From the NCBI GenBank assembly GCA_934255485.1, contig CAKQOG010000021.1, positions 1-41,358 on the forward strand: 41,358 bases of DNA, in the 5' to 3' direction. Positions 9,115 to 18,600 of this stretch are shown here, piece after piece (position 1 is the stretch's first letter; every line of letters starts with the position of its first letter). Under the pieces are notes generated by a model. That model did not search any database. It was not told the DNA's origin and saw only the letters and a program-made list of their open reading frames with translations. A program made the translations under genes and the position numbers. Source of the stretch: an uncultured Prevotellamassilia sp. GTDB lineage: Bacteria > Bacteroidota > Bacteroidia > Bacteroidales > Bacteroidaceae.

Positions 9115-10368
9115 TCACACCCCCATAAGCCATCTCCACACTGGAACCACGGGAATTCCTTCCTCCGTACCCTTCTCATCGTAAGTAATCAGCAGGCACT
9201 TCCAGTCATTGTGCGCCTTGGCATACTTCGCCAGTGGCGGCACCTCCCTGTTGTAAGTGGTTTCATCCTTGATGCTGTAGGATACCTGTATGGCCAACTT
9301 CTCATCAGGTACTATGAAGTCTATCTCCTTCTCAGCGTTCAAGAAAAACACATTCTTTTTGCCAAATCGCCTGCACAGCTCCACTGCCACCATATTCTCC
9401 AGCAGCGAAGTCTCTGAGTTCATCAAGAACAGGTTCAGCAACCCATTGTCAACGAAGTAATATTTCTTCTGCATTTCCTTCTCAGTCAGCTTACCCACCT
9501 CGTTCTCCATGGGAAGTATCAGCCAACTGTCAGCGGCATAACCCGCATAGTCTATCGTAGTAGGCACACTGATGGGCGACCCCGTTGCCACTATCACGTT
9601 CTTCAGCCTGTTATACGACAGCGGTTGCTTCACGCTCTCTGCCATTTTCTTGATTAGGATATTCAGCACCCTATCGTTCTTAATGTTGTTTCACGCACAG
9701 ATGTCACCTAGGTAGATCTTCTGGTAAAGACTTGAAAGCATAGCCCGCTTGTTCTTAAACGACTGGATTTCTGGCAGACCACCGTAATAGAAGTATTCGT
9801 TCAGATGTCGTTTCACCTCGCTTCTCTGAATCGTGTCATACTCCCAATGCTCCTTTAACTCGACATGCTGCGCTGCCAGATACTCTTTGAATGAATATGG
9901 GTATGCATCATAGATAAAGAACCGGCCGCCCAGCGTAGTTGCCACCTCCTTGCTCAGCATCTTTGCATTGCTGCCCGTCACGTAAACACGGTATTTAGCA
10001 TCAGCCAGTCGACGCACAAACTTATCCCAGTGAGGAATGTTCTGCACCTCGTCCAGAAACACTACCGGCTTCTTGCTATACAGTTCCAGATGGGCCTCCA
10101 GCAAGCTGTTGAAGTCTTCTTTCTGGAATTCCGCCAAACGTTCATCCTCAAAGTCCACAAACAGAATCTCGTCCCATCCCTTTCCGACAGCTTGTAACTG
10201 ACGCACGCGCTGATACAACAGGTACGACTTACCCGCATGTCTCACACCTACTATCACATAGTTGCCATTCTCTTCAAATTCAACGGGACGGTTCACAATC
10301 ACCGCCTCATCCACCTCGCGTTGCTTACTGATCAAGCATTGTTTGATGACATCTTTACTGACACTCAT
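9115..10368 (-). pseudogene. AAA ATPase with DUF4143 C-terminus, interrupted by one in-frame TGA
   Basis: The minus strand reads as 417 codons, a normal length for this family, apart from a single TGA at 9691-9693. The part before the stop (225 aa) has Walker A GVRHAGKS, Walker B VVFLDEVQ and the YVTGSNAKML sensor. The part after the stop continues in the same frame with NNIKNDRVLNILIKKMAES and a DUF4143 domain containing EKEIDFIVPDEK, a nuclease-like acidic pattern. The reading DICA-stop-NNI suggests an original CGA (Arg) changed to TGA. Both halves are otherwise well preserved, so the change is recent, the product is split, or the stop is sometimes read through. A GTG at 9667-9669 could restart the second part. 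It lies 13 nt upstream of the Abi-alpha gene and may only be a passenger. Confidence 0.8.
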
Positions 10369-10416
10369 ATAAATTGTATTTTATAGGAATTGCACTATTT
10401 TATAAAGTTTTGTTTG

Positions 10417-10444
10417 CAAGGATAGACATTTTTTATAAAACAAA
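10417..10444 (-). promoter_or_regulatory. Possible promoter of the leftward ATPase/defence array
   Basis: On the minus strand TATCCTTG (10417-10424) matches the Bacteroidetes -7 consensus TAnnTTTG at all but one position. A TTTG (10441-10444) lies 16 nt upstream, a little short for a -33 box. It stands 48 nt before the ATPase start. The surrounding 179-nt gap (10369-10547) is AT-rich with no gene. Confidence 0.35.
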
Positions 10445-10547
10445 ATTAACAAGCCATGCCTTTTTGCGATAATTTTACACTTTTTTTATCACAAATCATC
10501 ATTTTCCCTACTTGCCTATTGTATTTGCGTTGCCCTAAACACTTCTG

Positions 10548-11360
10548 TCAGATGCGACACAATCCTTCTTCCACGTTACCACTTTGAGCTTTTATTAGCT
10601 TTTCAACCACAGCCTTGACGCTCTCACGTATGTAGGAGATTTGTTTGGCACCCACGCTGACCTTGCTCAATGCCATTGCACTTCTTGGCATTCCATGGTC
10701 ATAGTAGAGATAATACAATGTACACATCAGAAGGGGATTGCTGCCAGCATGAATTTGGTCACGGAGCTTGACGAACATCTCCGATAATGCTTGTATGGCA
10801 GACAACATGATTCTCTTTGACAGAGTCGCTAGTTCATCAGCGGAATGTCCCTTCCCAAAAGTGAATACAGCCATCTGAACAAAGGACGGCAATGACTCCC
10901 AAAACTCCTGAACTGCCACGGAAGGAACATATATGTATTCGTCGTCTTCCTCACTTTGGTCCTCGTCCGCTAAACTAAATTCCCTTATCAGAAATTGCTC
11001 AGATGGGCCAGTGGCATCCTTTTCCCCTACTGTCTCTGTGTACACGCCAAACCTCAGATAGCCCTTCATTCCCATCAGCTCGTCAACAACTCGGCTGGCA
11101 GCGACAGCTCTTTCATCAGCAGACAGCACTTCTTCAGAATCGGGTGCAAGCAATTTGCGGCATTCGACAGGAACTGATGTCGGCACAAAGCCTACCGCCA
11201 TCTTGAATATGCGTTCAAGGCAACTGAAGTCGTTGCGCCCCACCTTCATCATTTCCACGGAGAAACGTGAGTATTCATTTGGATGCTCCTGCTTCCATGA
11301 ATACACTCTGTTCATTGCCTCTCTCATGGCATGCTTTTGGAAATCTTCAAAGGGTCTCAT
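10548..11360 (-). CDS. Hypothetical protein, family not recognised (270 aa)
   Basis: I do not recognise this protein. It is predicted soluble, with a basic N-terminus (MRPFEDFQKHAMREAMNRVY), a very acidic linker near residues 130-145 (ADEDQSEEDDEY) and a mostly helical C-terminal half. There is no signal peptide, membrane segment or catalytic motif that I can name. It starts 33 nt after the stop of the ORF6N gene in the same direction, so the two are probably co-transcribed. A 179-nt gap separates it from the ATPase gene downstream, so it is less tightly linked to the defence array. Confidence 0.65.
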   Translation of the reverse strand: MRPFEDFQKHAMREAMNRVYSWKQEHPNEYSRFSVEMMKVGRNDFSCLERIFKMAVGFVPTSVPVECRKLLAPDSEEVLSADERAVAASRVVDELMGMKGYLRFGVYTETVGEKDATGPSEQFLIREFSLADEDQSEEDDEYIYVPSVAVQEFWESLPSFVQMAVFTFGKGHSADELATLSKRIMLSAIQALSEMFVKLRDQIHAGSNPLLMCTLYYLYYDHGMPRSAMALSKVSVGAKQISYIRESVKAVVEKLIKAQSGNVEEGLCRI

Positions 11361-11393
11361 CTAGGGTGAGTTTGCTGTATTAGATTCTTCTTT

Positions 11394-12344
11394 TTACTTC
11401 AATAATGACAGGACGGTTTCTGGAGCAATCTCCATCTTAGTGATAGCACATAGGCTTGTACCCATGTCCTTCACGCTTGCTCCCATCAAATACACATCCT
11501 CATCGATAATAAGGAAACGGTCATGAGACTTGTGTGGAAGCTGAATGAAGGTAATAGGATTATACTGTTCATTATGTTTGGCGAGATCCAACCGAAATTG
11601 CTCTGTATAGCGAGAATATATAGTAGCAGACACCGCGTCATTTCTTTTGTCTAACAAAGTAAGAACCCTATCATCTACAAAGTTGTCTATTAGAACGACA
11701 CGCGCATTTGCACTACGGATCAAATCTGAGATATAGCTCCAAGCATCCCACACACAACCTGTAGCGAATATCTGTTCAGGGGTAACTCTTGGTGCCAGTT
11801 CGTCCATACGTTTTAGTACCACTTCGACCTTTTTATCTGTCAACATCTGGTGCTGTTCCACTTTCTCAATGCGTTGGAACATGCCTGCATTGGCAGATAG
11901 GAAGCGACGCATGGCAACGAATGCGTCCATAATACGGATGCTTACTTCTATGGCAGTTTTGCTGCGCAATATTGTGCTCAACTGAGTTACTCCTTGTTCT
12001 GTAAACACATAGGGGAGGTAACGGTCGCCACCTCTACCTTTGTTTGAGGTCACAATTTGTGACTTCAAAGAATCCCACTCCTCTGGAGAAACCTGGAACA
12101 TGAACCTTTCGGGGAAACGTTGAATATTTCGTTTGACTGCTTGATTAAGAACCTTGGTTTCAACTCCATATAGTTGTGCTAATTCTCTGTCAAGCATAAC
12201 CTCTGTACCTCTAATCGAGTATATGTGAGATTTTACTTGATCAATGCTCAGTTGGTCATGAACAGTAATTTGTTCAAGTGCTCCTTCTTTGAGGTCACGA
12301 TTTGCGACCTCAAATTTATCTGTGGTCATTTCTTTCTTTGCCAT
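11394..12344 (-). CDS. ORF6N-domain DNA-binding protein with PLD-like C-terminal segment
   Basis: This is a 316-aa protein. Residues about 30-150 form an ORF6N domain: IRGTEVMLDRELAQLYGVET, then RNIQRFPERFMFQ and YVFTEQGVTQLSTIL. Such domains occur in phage and mobile-element regulators. Residues about 155-185 are a coiled-coil-like linker (VEQHQMLTDKKVEVVLKRMDE). The C-terminus (VVLIDNFVD ... HDRFLIIDEDVYLMGASVKDMG) resembles a phospholipase-D-like fold, but only one H-x-R-like half-motif is visible, so catalysis is doubtful. It lies 70 nt downstream of the integrase stop and 33 nt upstream of the 270-aa gene. A palindrome over its promoter suggests autoregulation. Proteins of this architecture are common on Bacteroidetes islands; their function is not established. 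Confidence 0.8.
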   Translation of the reverse strand: MAKKEMTTDKFEVANRDLKEGALEQITVHDQLSIDQVKSHIYSIRGTEVMLDRELAQLYGVETKVLNQAVKRNIQRFPERFMFQVSPEEWDSLKSQIVTSNKGRGGDRYLPYVFTEQGVTQLSTILRSKTAIEVSIRIMDAFVAMRRFLSANAGMFQRIEKVEQHQMLTDKKVEVVLKRMDELAPRVTPEQIFATGCVWDAWSYISDLIRSANARVVLIDNFVDDRVLTLLDKRNDAVSATIYSRYTEQFRLDLAKHNEQYNPITFIQLPHKSHDRFLIIDEDVYLMGASVKDMGTSLCAITKMEIAPETVLSLLK

Positions 12345-12356
12345 TTCGTTTTCAAA

Positions 12357-12378
12357 ATGTAAATGTACAAATTTACAT
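12357..12378 (-). promoter_or_regulatory. Promoter -7 box overlapped by an operator-like palindrome, upstream of the ORF6N gene
   Basis: The half-sites ATGTAAAT (12357-12364) and ATTTACAT (12371-12378) form a perfect 8-bp inverted repeat with a 6-nt spacer. The minus-strand sequence TAAATTTG (12368-12375) inside it matches the Bacteroidetes -7 element TAnnTTTG and lies 23 nt before the start codon. Such overlap is typical of an operator; binding by the ORF6N protein is inference. Confidence 0.5.
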
Positions 12379-12414
12379 GAAAAAGATTACACTATGCCAT
12401 TTTTGATTGAAATT

Positions 12415-13878
12415 CTACTTATTTGCCAATAGTTTGAGAAGCATCTCTGTTTTCTGTTCCTCGGTCATGTTCTTGACATCTTCCTCGGTCACCTTTGGCT
12501 GTAAGTCTAACAACTTGTTGTTGTACTCGAACATGGTTTCCAGCGGATATTGGGCGATGTATCTTTCTGTAATGGTTTTGTCGATTGCATGCCCCATGCT
12601 CTGTGAGATATACCTCTCCTCCACTTTGGCATGAGTGAGGTTCGTTCCGTAAGAATGTCTGCACCATGTTCCCGATGGACGGACTTCCCAATGAAAAACA
12701 TCCTCACAGATTTTGATGACACGGTCTTGCACATTTGAGTTCTCCTGAGAGATACGCTTGCGTTTGTCGGCCTTATGTGTTGCACCTTGCAGAATATCTG
12801 GGAACACGAAGCCATTGAGAACGGGTTCTGCCGCTATCTCATCAAGGATTTTCTGTAATGGTTCAATAATGGGGATTATTACTTCACCGCCACCTTCTGT
12901 GCGATTTCTGGTCTTCACTCGTTTGAATTTGAACGCTTTCCTACCAGAGTCGAAATAGAATTTCGAATATTTAAGTTCGGCTGCATCGGCCATATTGAAA
13001 CCGTTACACAGGTATTGGACAAGGAACAATCCCAGTGAGTAATGGGCTTTTTCTGCATAGCCTTTCTTCCATGTGTCAGGATAGCGTTTCTCGATAAACA
13101 CCCGATACATTTCTGTCATCTGCTGGACATTCAGGTAGTGATCCTTCCTTGTGTCGCCGACTGGTATTGCTACGAGTTTCTTTTTCTTGACATTAGAAAA
13201 TGGATATTCTTGGTTGGTAAGATAGCCCCGTGACACACATTCATTCCAAACTGCACGACAGTTTCGGAGATAAAGGCCTCTTGTCGCCTCTCTTATTTGA
13301 CCGATTAACTCACCGTTCTCGTTCAGCACACCATTTTGCATTCCGTTACTCCAATACTCAATATCTTCCTTCCCTACCTTAAAACCAGTAATCGGTCTAT
13401 CCCAGAGAATCTTTTGGAAGGATTTCATGGCGCACTCGTATGACTCGGCAGTAGTGTATTGCTCTCCGTTGTTGTTAGTCCGAAAGAAATTAATCCTGTC
13501 TTGCCACACGCTAAAAAAGGAGGCTTCCTTAGAGGTGTCAACACCCGTGATGGCTGCCTTTATTTTATCGAGCGTCAGACTATTCTCCAGACGCTCAATC
13601 AGCTCCACTTGCGCCTCAAAGATGGCATCAAATTCCAAATTCTTTTCGTAGAGTTCTGAGCGGACAGCCTTGGCGCTGAGATTACAAACTTTCGCGAAAT
13701 CTTCCTCCGTGAACTCTCCGGCCACAAAGTTGTACCACGACTTTCTGTCTATGGTATAGCGCATTACGACGGGAAACGTGTTCTTGTCTTTCTTCGGATG
13801 ACGCTTGTCAAGGATGAGCGCATAGGTGCAATTTCCGAATCGTGCGCTCTTGTAGGTTGTGTCTAATTTCTTTGCCAT
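12415..13878 (-). CDS. Tyrosine recombinase / integrase of the island
   Basis: This is a 487-aa protein with an N-terminal arm-binding region, a SAM-like core-binding domain (about 130-240) and a C-terminal catalytic domain. Catalytic features visible are WCRHSYGTNL with Arg407 and His408, SMGHAIDKT (the His/Gly motif before the nucleophile) and the Tyr nucleophile at about 440 in TERYIAQYP. The usual first Arg after the catalytic-domain start appears replaced (LCNGFNMADAAELKY), as reported for the Bacteroides IntDOT branch. It is next to the tRNA-Met fragment that forms one end of the island, as expected for an integrase beside its att site. It should catalyse site-specific integration and excision, probably with an excisionase encoded outside the window. 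Confidence 0.92.
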   Translation of the reverse strand: MAKKLDTTYKSARFGNCTYALILDKRHPKKDKNTFPVVMRYTIDRKSWYNFVAGEFTEEDFAKVCNLSAKAVRSELYEKNLEFDAIFEAQVELIERLENSLTLDKIKAAITGVDTSKEASFFSVWQDRINFFRTNNNGEQYTTAESYECAMKSFQKILWDRPITGFKVGKEDIEYWSNGMQNGVLNENGELIGQIREATRGLYLRNCRAVWNECVSRGYLTNQEYPFSNVKKKKLVAIPVGDTRKDHYLNVQQMTEMYRVFIEKRYPDTWKKGYAEKAHYSLGLFLVQYLCNGFNMADAAELKYSKFYFDSGRKAFKFKRVKTRNRTEGGGEVIIPIIEPLQKILDEIAAEPVLNGFVFPDILQGATHKADKRKRISQENSNVQDRVIKICEDVFHWEVRPSGTWCRHSYGTNLTHAKVEERYISQSMGHAIDKTITERYIAQYPLETMFEYNNKLLDLQPKVTEEDVKNMTEEQKTEMLLKLLANK

Positions 13879-13926
13879 TTTTAGTCAATAGTCTGGAGGT
13901 CTCAACTTCACTATTTTCTCTATTTT

Positions 13927-14015
13927 GGGAAAACAATGGGAAAACAAAGTCTCTCATTTCCTCCCGAAATCCCGTGTTTTCCGATGTTTTTCGGGAAGAC
14001 AATGTGAAAACAGAG
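13927..14015. repeat. Imperfect 23-bp direct repeats beside the att site
   Basis: The segments 13927-13949 and 13993-14015 (each starting GGGAA and sharing ACAATG and GAAAACA) agree at 20 of 23 positions. They lie between the integrase start and the tRNA fragment, where arm-type integrase or excisionase binding sites are usually found. Assignment as arm sites is inference from location. Confidence 0.45.
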
Positions 14016-14104
14016 GCGTTTTGATATGGGGTTTTAAGATAGTAACTATTTGGTAATTAGCAAAACTTCTGATATTAGAAATTCACAAAATATCATTCTG
14101 CCTT

Positions 14105-14147
14105 ACTCATAATCTGGAGGTCCTAGGTTCAAGCCCTAGCTGGTCCA
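14105..14147 (+). repeat. tRNA-Met(CAT) 3' fragment: island attachment site
   Basis: The sequence begins ACTCATAATCTGG, an anticodon loop with CAT plus the 3' strand of the anticodon stem. It then has a variable loop AGGTC, a T arm (CTAGG, TTCAAGC, CCTAG) and the 3' acceptor strand CTGGTCC with discriminator A. The 5' half of a tRNA (which would need CCAGA and an acceptor starting GGACCAG) is absent; the DNA before it is unrelated and AT-rich. This is the direct repeat left when an element integrates in the 3' half of a tRNA gene, so the reconstituted tRNA should be at the far end of the island, left of this window. A short TCTGGAGGTC copy also occurs at 13892-13901. Confidence 0.8.
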
Positions 14148-14155
14148 CATTAACG

Positions 14156-14189
14156 AAAAAGCAGTTACGAATATCGTAGCTGCTTTTTT
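14156..14189 (+). terminator. Terminator of the original tRNA-Met gene
   Basis: The arms 14156-14170 and 14174-14188 pair over 15 bp with one G-T wobble around a 3-nt loop, ending in a T-run. It follows the tRNA fragment directly, so it is probably the chromosomal terminator now separated from its promoter by the island. It is also convergent with the AraC-type gene. Confidence 0.75.
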
Positions 14190-14272
14190 CTTATTTATGT
14201 CGAAATTCTTTTACATTAAGAGGTCTGCAAGTATTTGGGGTCAATGGATATTAAGAGAGTGAAATTGCAAAC

Positions 14273-15358
14273 CTATCGTTGAGAACTAAAATTCTTTTTA
14301 TAAGACGAAGGCGTTTGCCCCATCCTACTAACAAAGTAGCGACGGAAACTACTGATAGAGTTAAATCCTGATTTGGTTGCAATTTCTTGTAACGAAAGAT
14401 TGGTTGTTTCTAAGAGAACGATAGCTTTTTTAACTCGCCAACTATTAACATAATCATAGAACGTTGTATTCAGTTGTTGATTGATATAGTTTGACACATA
14501 GGTACGATTTGTACCTAATTCTTTAGCCAAGTCGTTGATATTAAGCAATGGGTTTAGATAAATTTGTTTTTCATTGAATACTCTGTCAAAAGCCTCATCA
14601 AAGTGATAGCGTGATTGGCTTTCACTGAAATCTGTAGAAGATTCCACCTGTGGCATATTGCTATTTATATCCTCTATGTTTGATGTATACAATATTTCAA
14701 GCATATCCTCTTGCCTATACACAAAATAGCACAATAATCCTAATATAACAGAACAAGCTACGTTATAGATAGCAGCAGCAAATGGCGTTGAAATTTTAGT
14801 AGCTACAAACCATACTGCTGCTAAAGCTATATATAGAAGCAAAAGTAAACGTATCCAACGTAGTGACAAATTATCATCTGAAGAGAAATTAGCAACAAGG
14901 CGCTTATTAAACTTTCTCACCGCTATAAAACCATAGCCTATAATGACAAACGAATGAGCAAGTGCTAACAACAAAAGCGTATCATATATAAAGATTGAAG
15001 GATAGATAATATATGCTAATAAAGCCAATGCATAAGGAATTATGTTGGCTATAGCAAACAATAAATGTATACGCTGCATGTGCGTAAGACGATATAAAAG
15101 CATTAAAGCTAATGGCACAACCGTCATTTGCAGCATATCTGTAATATAAAGAACATTGTCACCAAGAATATTGTGAATAAAGAAAACATAGAACTCAAAT
15201 AGACTTAGCAATAATAAATAAAACATAAAGTAAAAAGCTGTCCGCTGCAGTTGATGATGTCGTCCTTTAATATATAAAGCTAATGTTCCAAGAATTTGAA
15301 ACATTAGGAAAAGACCACACGAAACATCGCGAAGCCGTATTGATAATTCAGTATCCAT
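14273..15358 (-). CDS. Membrane-anchored AraC-family transcriptional regulator
   Basis: This is a 361-aa protein. Residues about 10-220 contain roughly six to seven hydrophobic helices (for example LFLMFQILGTLALYI, FYFMFYLLLLSLFEFYVFF and LLLLLALAHSFVIIGYGFI). The C-terminal ~100 residues are a double helix-turn-helix AraC domain: INDLAKELGTNRTYVSNYIN, then LSLQEIATKSGFNSISSFRRYF with the typical ending GQTPSSYKK. This layout, a multi-pass sensor fused to AraC HTH, is common in Prevotella and Bacteroides. The ligand is unknown. It is divergent from the GLUG-repeat protein, with a 284-nt shared upstream region (15359-15642), so it may regulate that gene; this is inference from position. Confidence 0.85.
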   Translation of the reverse strand: MDTELSIRLRDVSCGLFLMFQILGTLALYIKGRHHQLQRTAFYFMFYLLLLSLFEFYVFFIHNILGDNVLYITDMLQMTVVPLALMLLYRLTHMQRIHLLFAIANIIPYALALLAYIIYPSIFIYDTLLLLALAHSFVIIGYGFIAVRKFNKRLVANFSSDDNLSLRWIRLLLLLYIALAAVWFVATKISTPFAAAIYNVACSVILGLLCYFVYRQEDMLEILYTSNIEDINSNMPQVESSTDFSESQSRYHFDEAFDRVFNEKQIYLNPLLNINDLAKELGTNRTYVSNYINQQLNTTFYDYVNSWRVKKAIVLLETTNLSLQEIATKSGFNSISSFRRYFVSRMGQTPSSYKKNFSSQR

Positions 15359-15587
15359 CTATTATATAATATCGTTAATATTAGATTCAAATTACATTTA
15401 AAAAGATTTAAGCGCATCACACAGAGCTTATTCTAAATAAGCTACTATCATGTCATAAGCTTATTTTCATGCAAAGTTACCTTTACATTTAGATTGTTAA
15501 TGCTTCACAACGTAAATTTTATGTTTCAATGCGTACAAAACCACTCTATCAAGCATTTTTGCTCGTGTGTGATAACCATTGAAACCC

Positions 15588-15595
15588 TATATTTG
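15588..15595 (+). promoter_or_regulatory. -7 element for the GLUG-repeat gene
   Basis: TATATTTG matches the Bacteroidetes -7 consensus TAnnTTTG exactly and lies 47 nt before the start codon at 15643. No well-spaced -33 TTTG box is seen, which could point to activation by a regulator such as the divergent AraC-type protein. Confidence 0.5.
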
Positions 15596-15642
15596 TGAAC
15601 ACAACAATATCAATCAAACCTATCTAATAACACACTTGAGAT

Positions 15643-18600
15643 ATGAAAAGAATATTTTACACACTACTTGCAGTCATAACATACTGCTTTTTATCCTCGT
15701 CTTTGCCTCTATATGCACAGAACGTTTGGAACGGAGGTTTTGACAAGGATCTCTTTGGAAATGGGTCTGCAACAGACCCATTTCTTATCAAGACAACCGA
15801 GCATTTAGCAGGTTTTGCAAAGAGAGTAAATTCTGGTGAAGACTTCAAAGGAAAGTACATTCGTTTGGATGCAGACCTTTATATGAGCGACACTTCTAAG
15901 CCAAGTGCAGATAAAAAGCAATGGGAACCTATCGGTGGAATCTTTTATAATCAAACGGGCGCATGGGACTGGATATCTGACACTCTCTATTTCAGAGGTC
16001 ACTTTGACGGTGGAGGACACACCATATACAACTTGTATTACAACCAAGCACCCGACTTCGGTAAAATAGACATTGACGACCCTACTAGCGACATTCATCT
16101 TGACTTCTCTGGATGGAACAAAGGACTCTTTGGATATTTAGAGGGTGGTTCTATCAACAATCTAAAATTGGAGAATGATACCCTTATTGGCGCCGTTGCC
16201 ATTGGCGGAATCGCAGCTATCAATGTAGGAGGAACCATTAGCAATTGCTCTGTAACAGGTTTTGTTGGGTCTGTCGAAGATGGTCCTTGCGGTGCCGTTG
16301 TTGGTTTAAACCATAATGGAATAGTAGAATACTGCTCTGCAAATGCCACTGCAAAAGGCACACGCTCTGCAGGAGTACTTGTTGGCACTAATACAGGAGC
16401 TAAAGCTATAATACGCGATAGCTATGCCGAAGGTAAATGTCATGTCACTCAATATCGTGCAGGTGGATTTTGTGGGTCACAGTTCGATGGTGCCCTCATT
16501 GAACGTTGTTGGGCCAATGTAGAGGTTACTAACAGCGCCTATAAATATGCCGATTTTGACTGTGCCGGATTTGTATCAAACAACGATGGCATCATTCGCG
16601 AGTGCTATTCAGCGGGCAATGTTACATCGCCCAAAAGCGCTGCAGGTTTTGTGGCTTGTAATGTTGGCAGCATTGAGTCGTGCTATAGCACAGGTAATAT
16701 CAAGGTTGGAGGATGGGGCTGCATAGCTTCTGCATTTGTAGGACAGAATGGTGTAGGATCTACATATATGGGAGATATTGTTGGCGATAGTCCAGGAATA
16801 ACTATCAATTGTTTCGCTACAGGCAAATGTAGTGGAGCAGATGATCAAGCCGCTATACGCGGTTTCCAAGCTAGTATTTGGAATGATAGTCAAAACAGCA
16901 CACGCACACTCTTCTGTTCTTACAACTGCACCATCAACCCCGTTTCTGATGTCTACACACGCACTTTAGGCGGCTCTATGACCAAGACAACCATACAGAT
17001 GCAGAGCCAAGAGTTTGTAGACACGCTCAATATGGTTGCTGCTTGGATGGGCACTAGCACGTGGACTTATCGTCCTGGTCAATATCCCCAACCAACAGGA
17101 GTAAAAGCTACTAACTTAAATGATTATATAGCAGGAGGCAATGGAACTAAAGACAATCCTTACCTCATAAGCACTAAAAAGCACTTGCTCAACTTTGCCA
17201 CACTGAGTAACCTTGGTTGGGACTTCCGAGGTCAATACATCAAACAGACTGCAGACATTGATCTTAATCTCCCACAAGAGCAATGGAACGAAGAAATGCC
17301 AGATGAATGGGTGCCTATCGGACAAGGCTACAATCGTAATAACTTAGTGGAAGGTGGCTATCCATTCACTTTCCGTGGTTGCTACGATGGTGGCTATCAT
17401 GAAGTGCGTAACATGTATATGAATGGGAATTATGACAATTCAGGTTTCTTTGGTGTGCTTCATCATGGTGCAACAATCAAGAACTTAGGTATTACTAACG
17501 CATGGGCAAAGACCTCAAAAGGCAATATTGGCATTCTTGCAGGCTGCTCATCACGCTATTCGCACAATGTAAATATCATGCAATGTTGGACCTCTGGCCG
17601 TGTGGAAAGCACAGGTTGGGGTGTAGGCGGAATACTTGGTCAGATAGCTCTCGAGGGCAACACAAACATACTCAACTGTGCAAGCTCTGCCCACATTTCA
17701 GGTACAACAGATGTATCGGCTGTAGTGGGCGACCAAAACTATATAGGCGGTGATACCTATAGCAACGACACTATAGCCAATTTCATCTTCTCTGGCACTT
17801 TCGACAAAGAGCGCTACCGCGTACCCATGGGCGAGAAAGAACGTCTTTTTAATGCACTCTACGACGCTAATATCTATCAATACGCTACTGATCAAGAGGT
17901 GGTATACAGAATGGGCGGACGGCCTACAAGTTTTTTGCAAAGCAAGGAATTGGGCAATATATTCAACTATTGGATAGACCAATGGAATGCCACCCACAAC
18001 CTAAAATTAGATTATTACAACTATCGCGAAGGTAAGTACATTGCAGCAGAAAGCAATTTTACACCTCCTTACAAAGTCACCTTCAACTCTAATGGAGGAA
18101 CAACTATCATAGCACAAAGTATCTTAAAAGATAGCAAGATTAGCGCACCCACCATGCCAACACTCAACGATAAGATTTTCGCAGGTTGGTATACAGATGT
18201 AGCAAACACCCAGGTGTTCGACTTTAACCGCACTCTTAGCGAAAATACTACACTATATGCTAAATGGCTCGATAATTTTACCTACGACCTCAAACCTTTT
18301 CAAAACCCCTTTGCTACCACCTATATTATCAAAACTAAAGAGCAACTACTTGGCCTCTCTATAATGACCCGAGGCATCGAAGGAGTACAAGACGCCACAG
18401 ACTTCACAGGTAAGACCATTAAATTGGGTGCAGATATTCTGCTCAACGATACGGATAACTTCGCATATTGGGGAAAAGAGGTACGTGCTATTCCTTGGTT
18501 ATCAATAGGTCCTACCTACAACAAAACCTTTAATGGAACATTCGATGGACAAGGGCACACCATTTCTGGTCTCTATCAACTCCACGAGAATGTAGATGGT

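Noticed and set aside
11394..12344. Calling the ORF6N protein a phospholipase-D nuclease
   Set aside because: Only one weak half-motif (HDRFLIID) is visible and a complete pair of HKD motifs is missing.
13808..14002. Small minus-strand gene upstream of the integrase
   Set aside because: It overlaps the integrase start in another frame and the att-side repeats, and has no recognisable protein features.
14105..14147. A functional tRNA-Met gene
   Set aside because: Only the anticodon loop to acceptor 3' strand is present; the bases before it cannot form the D arm, the anticodon 5' strand or the acceptor stem.
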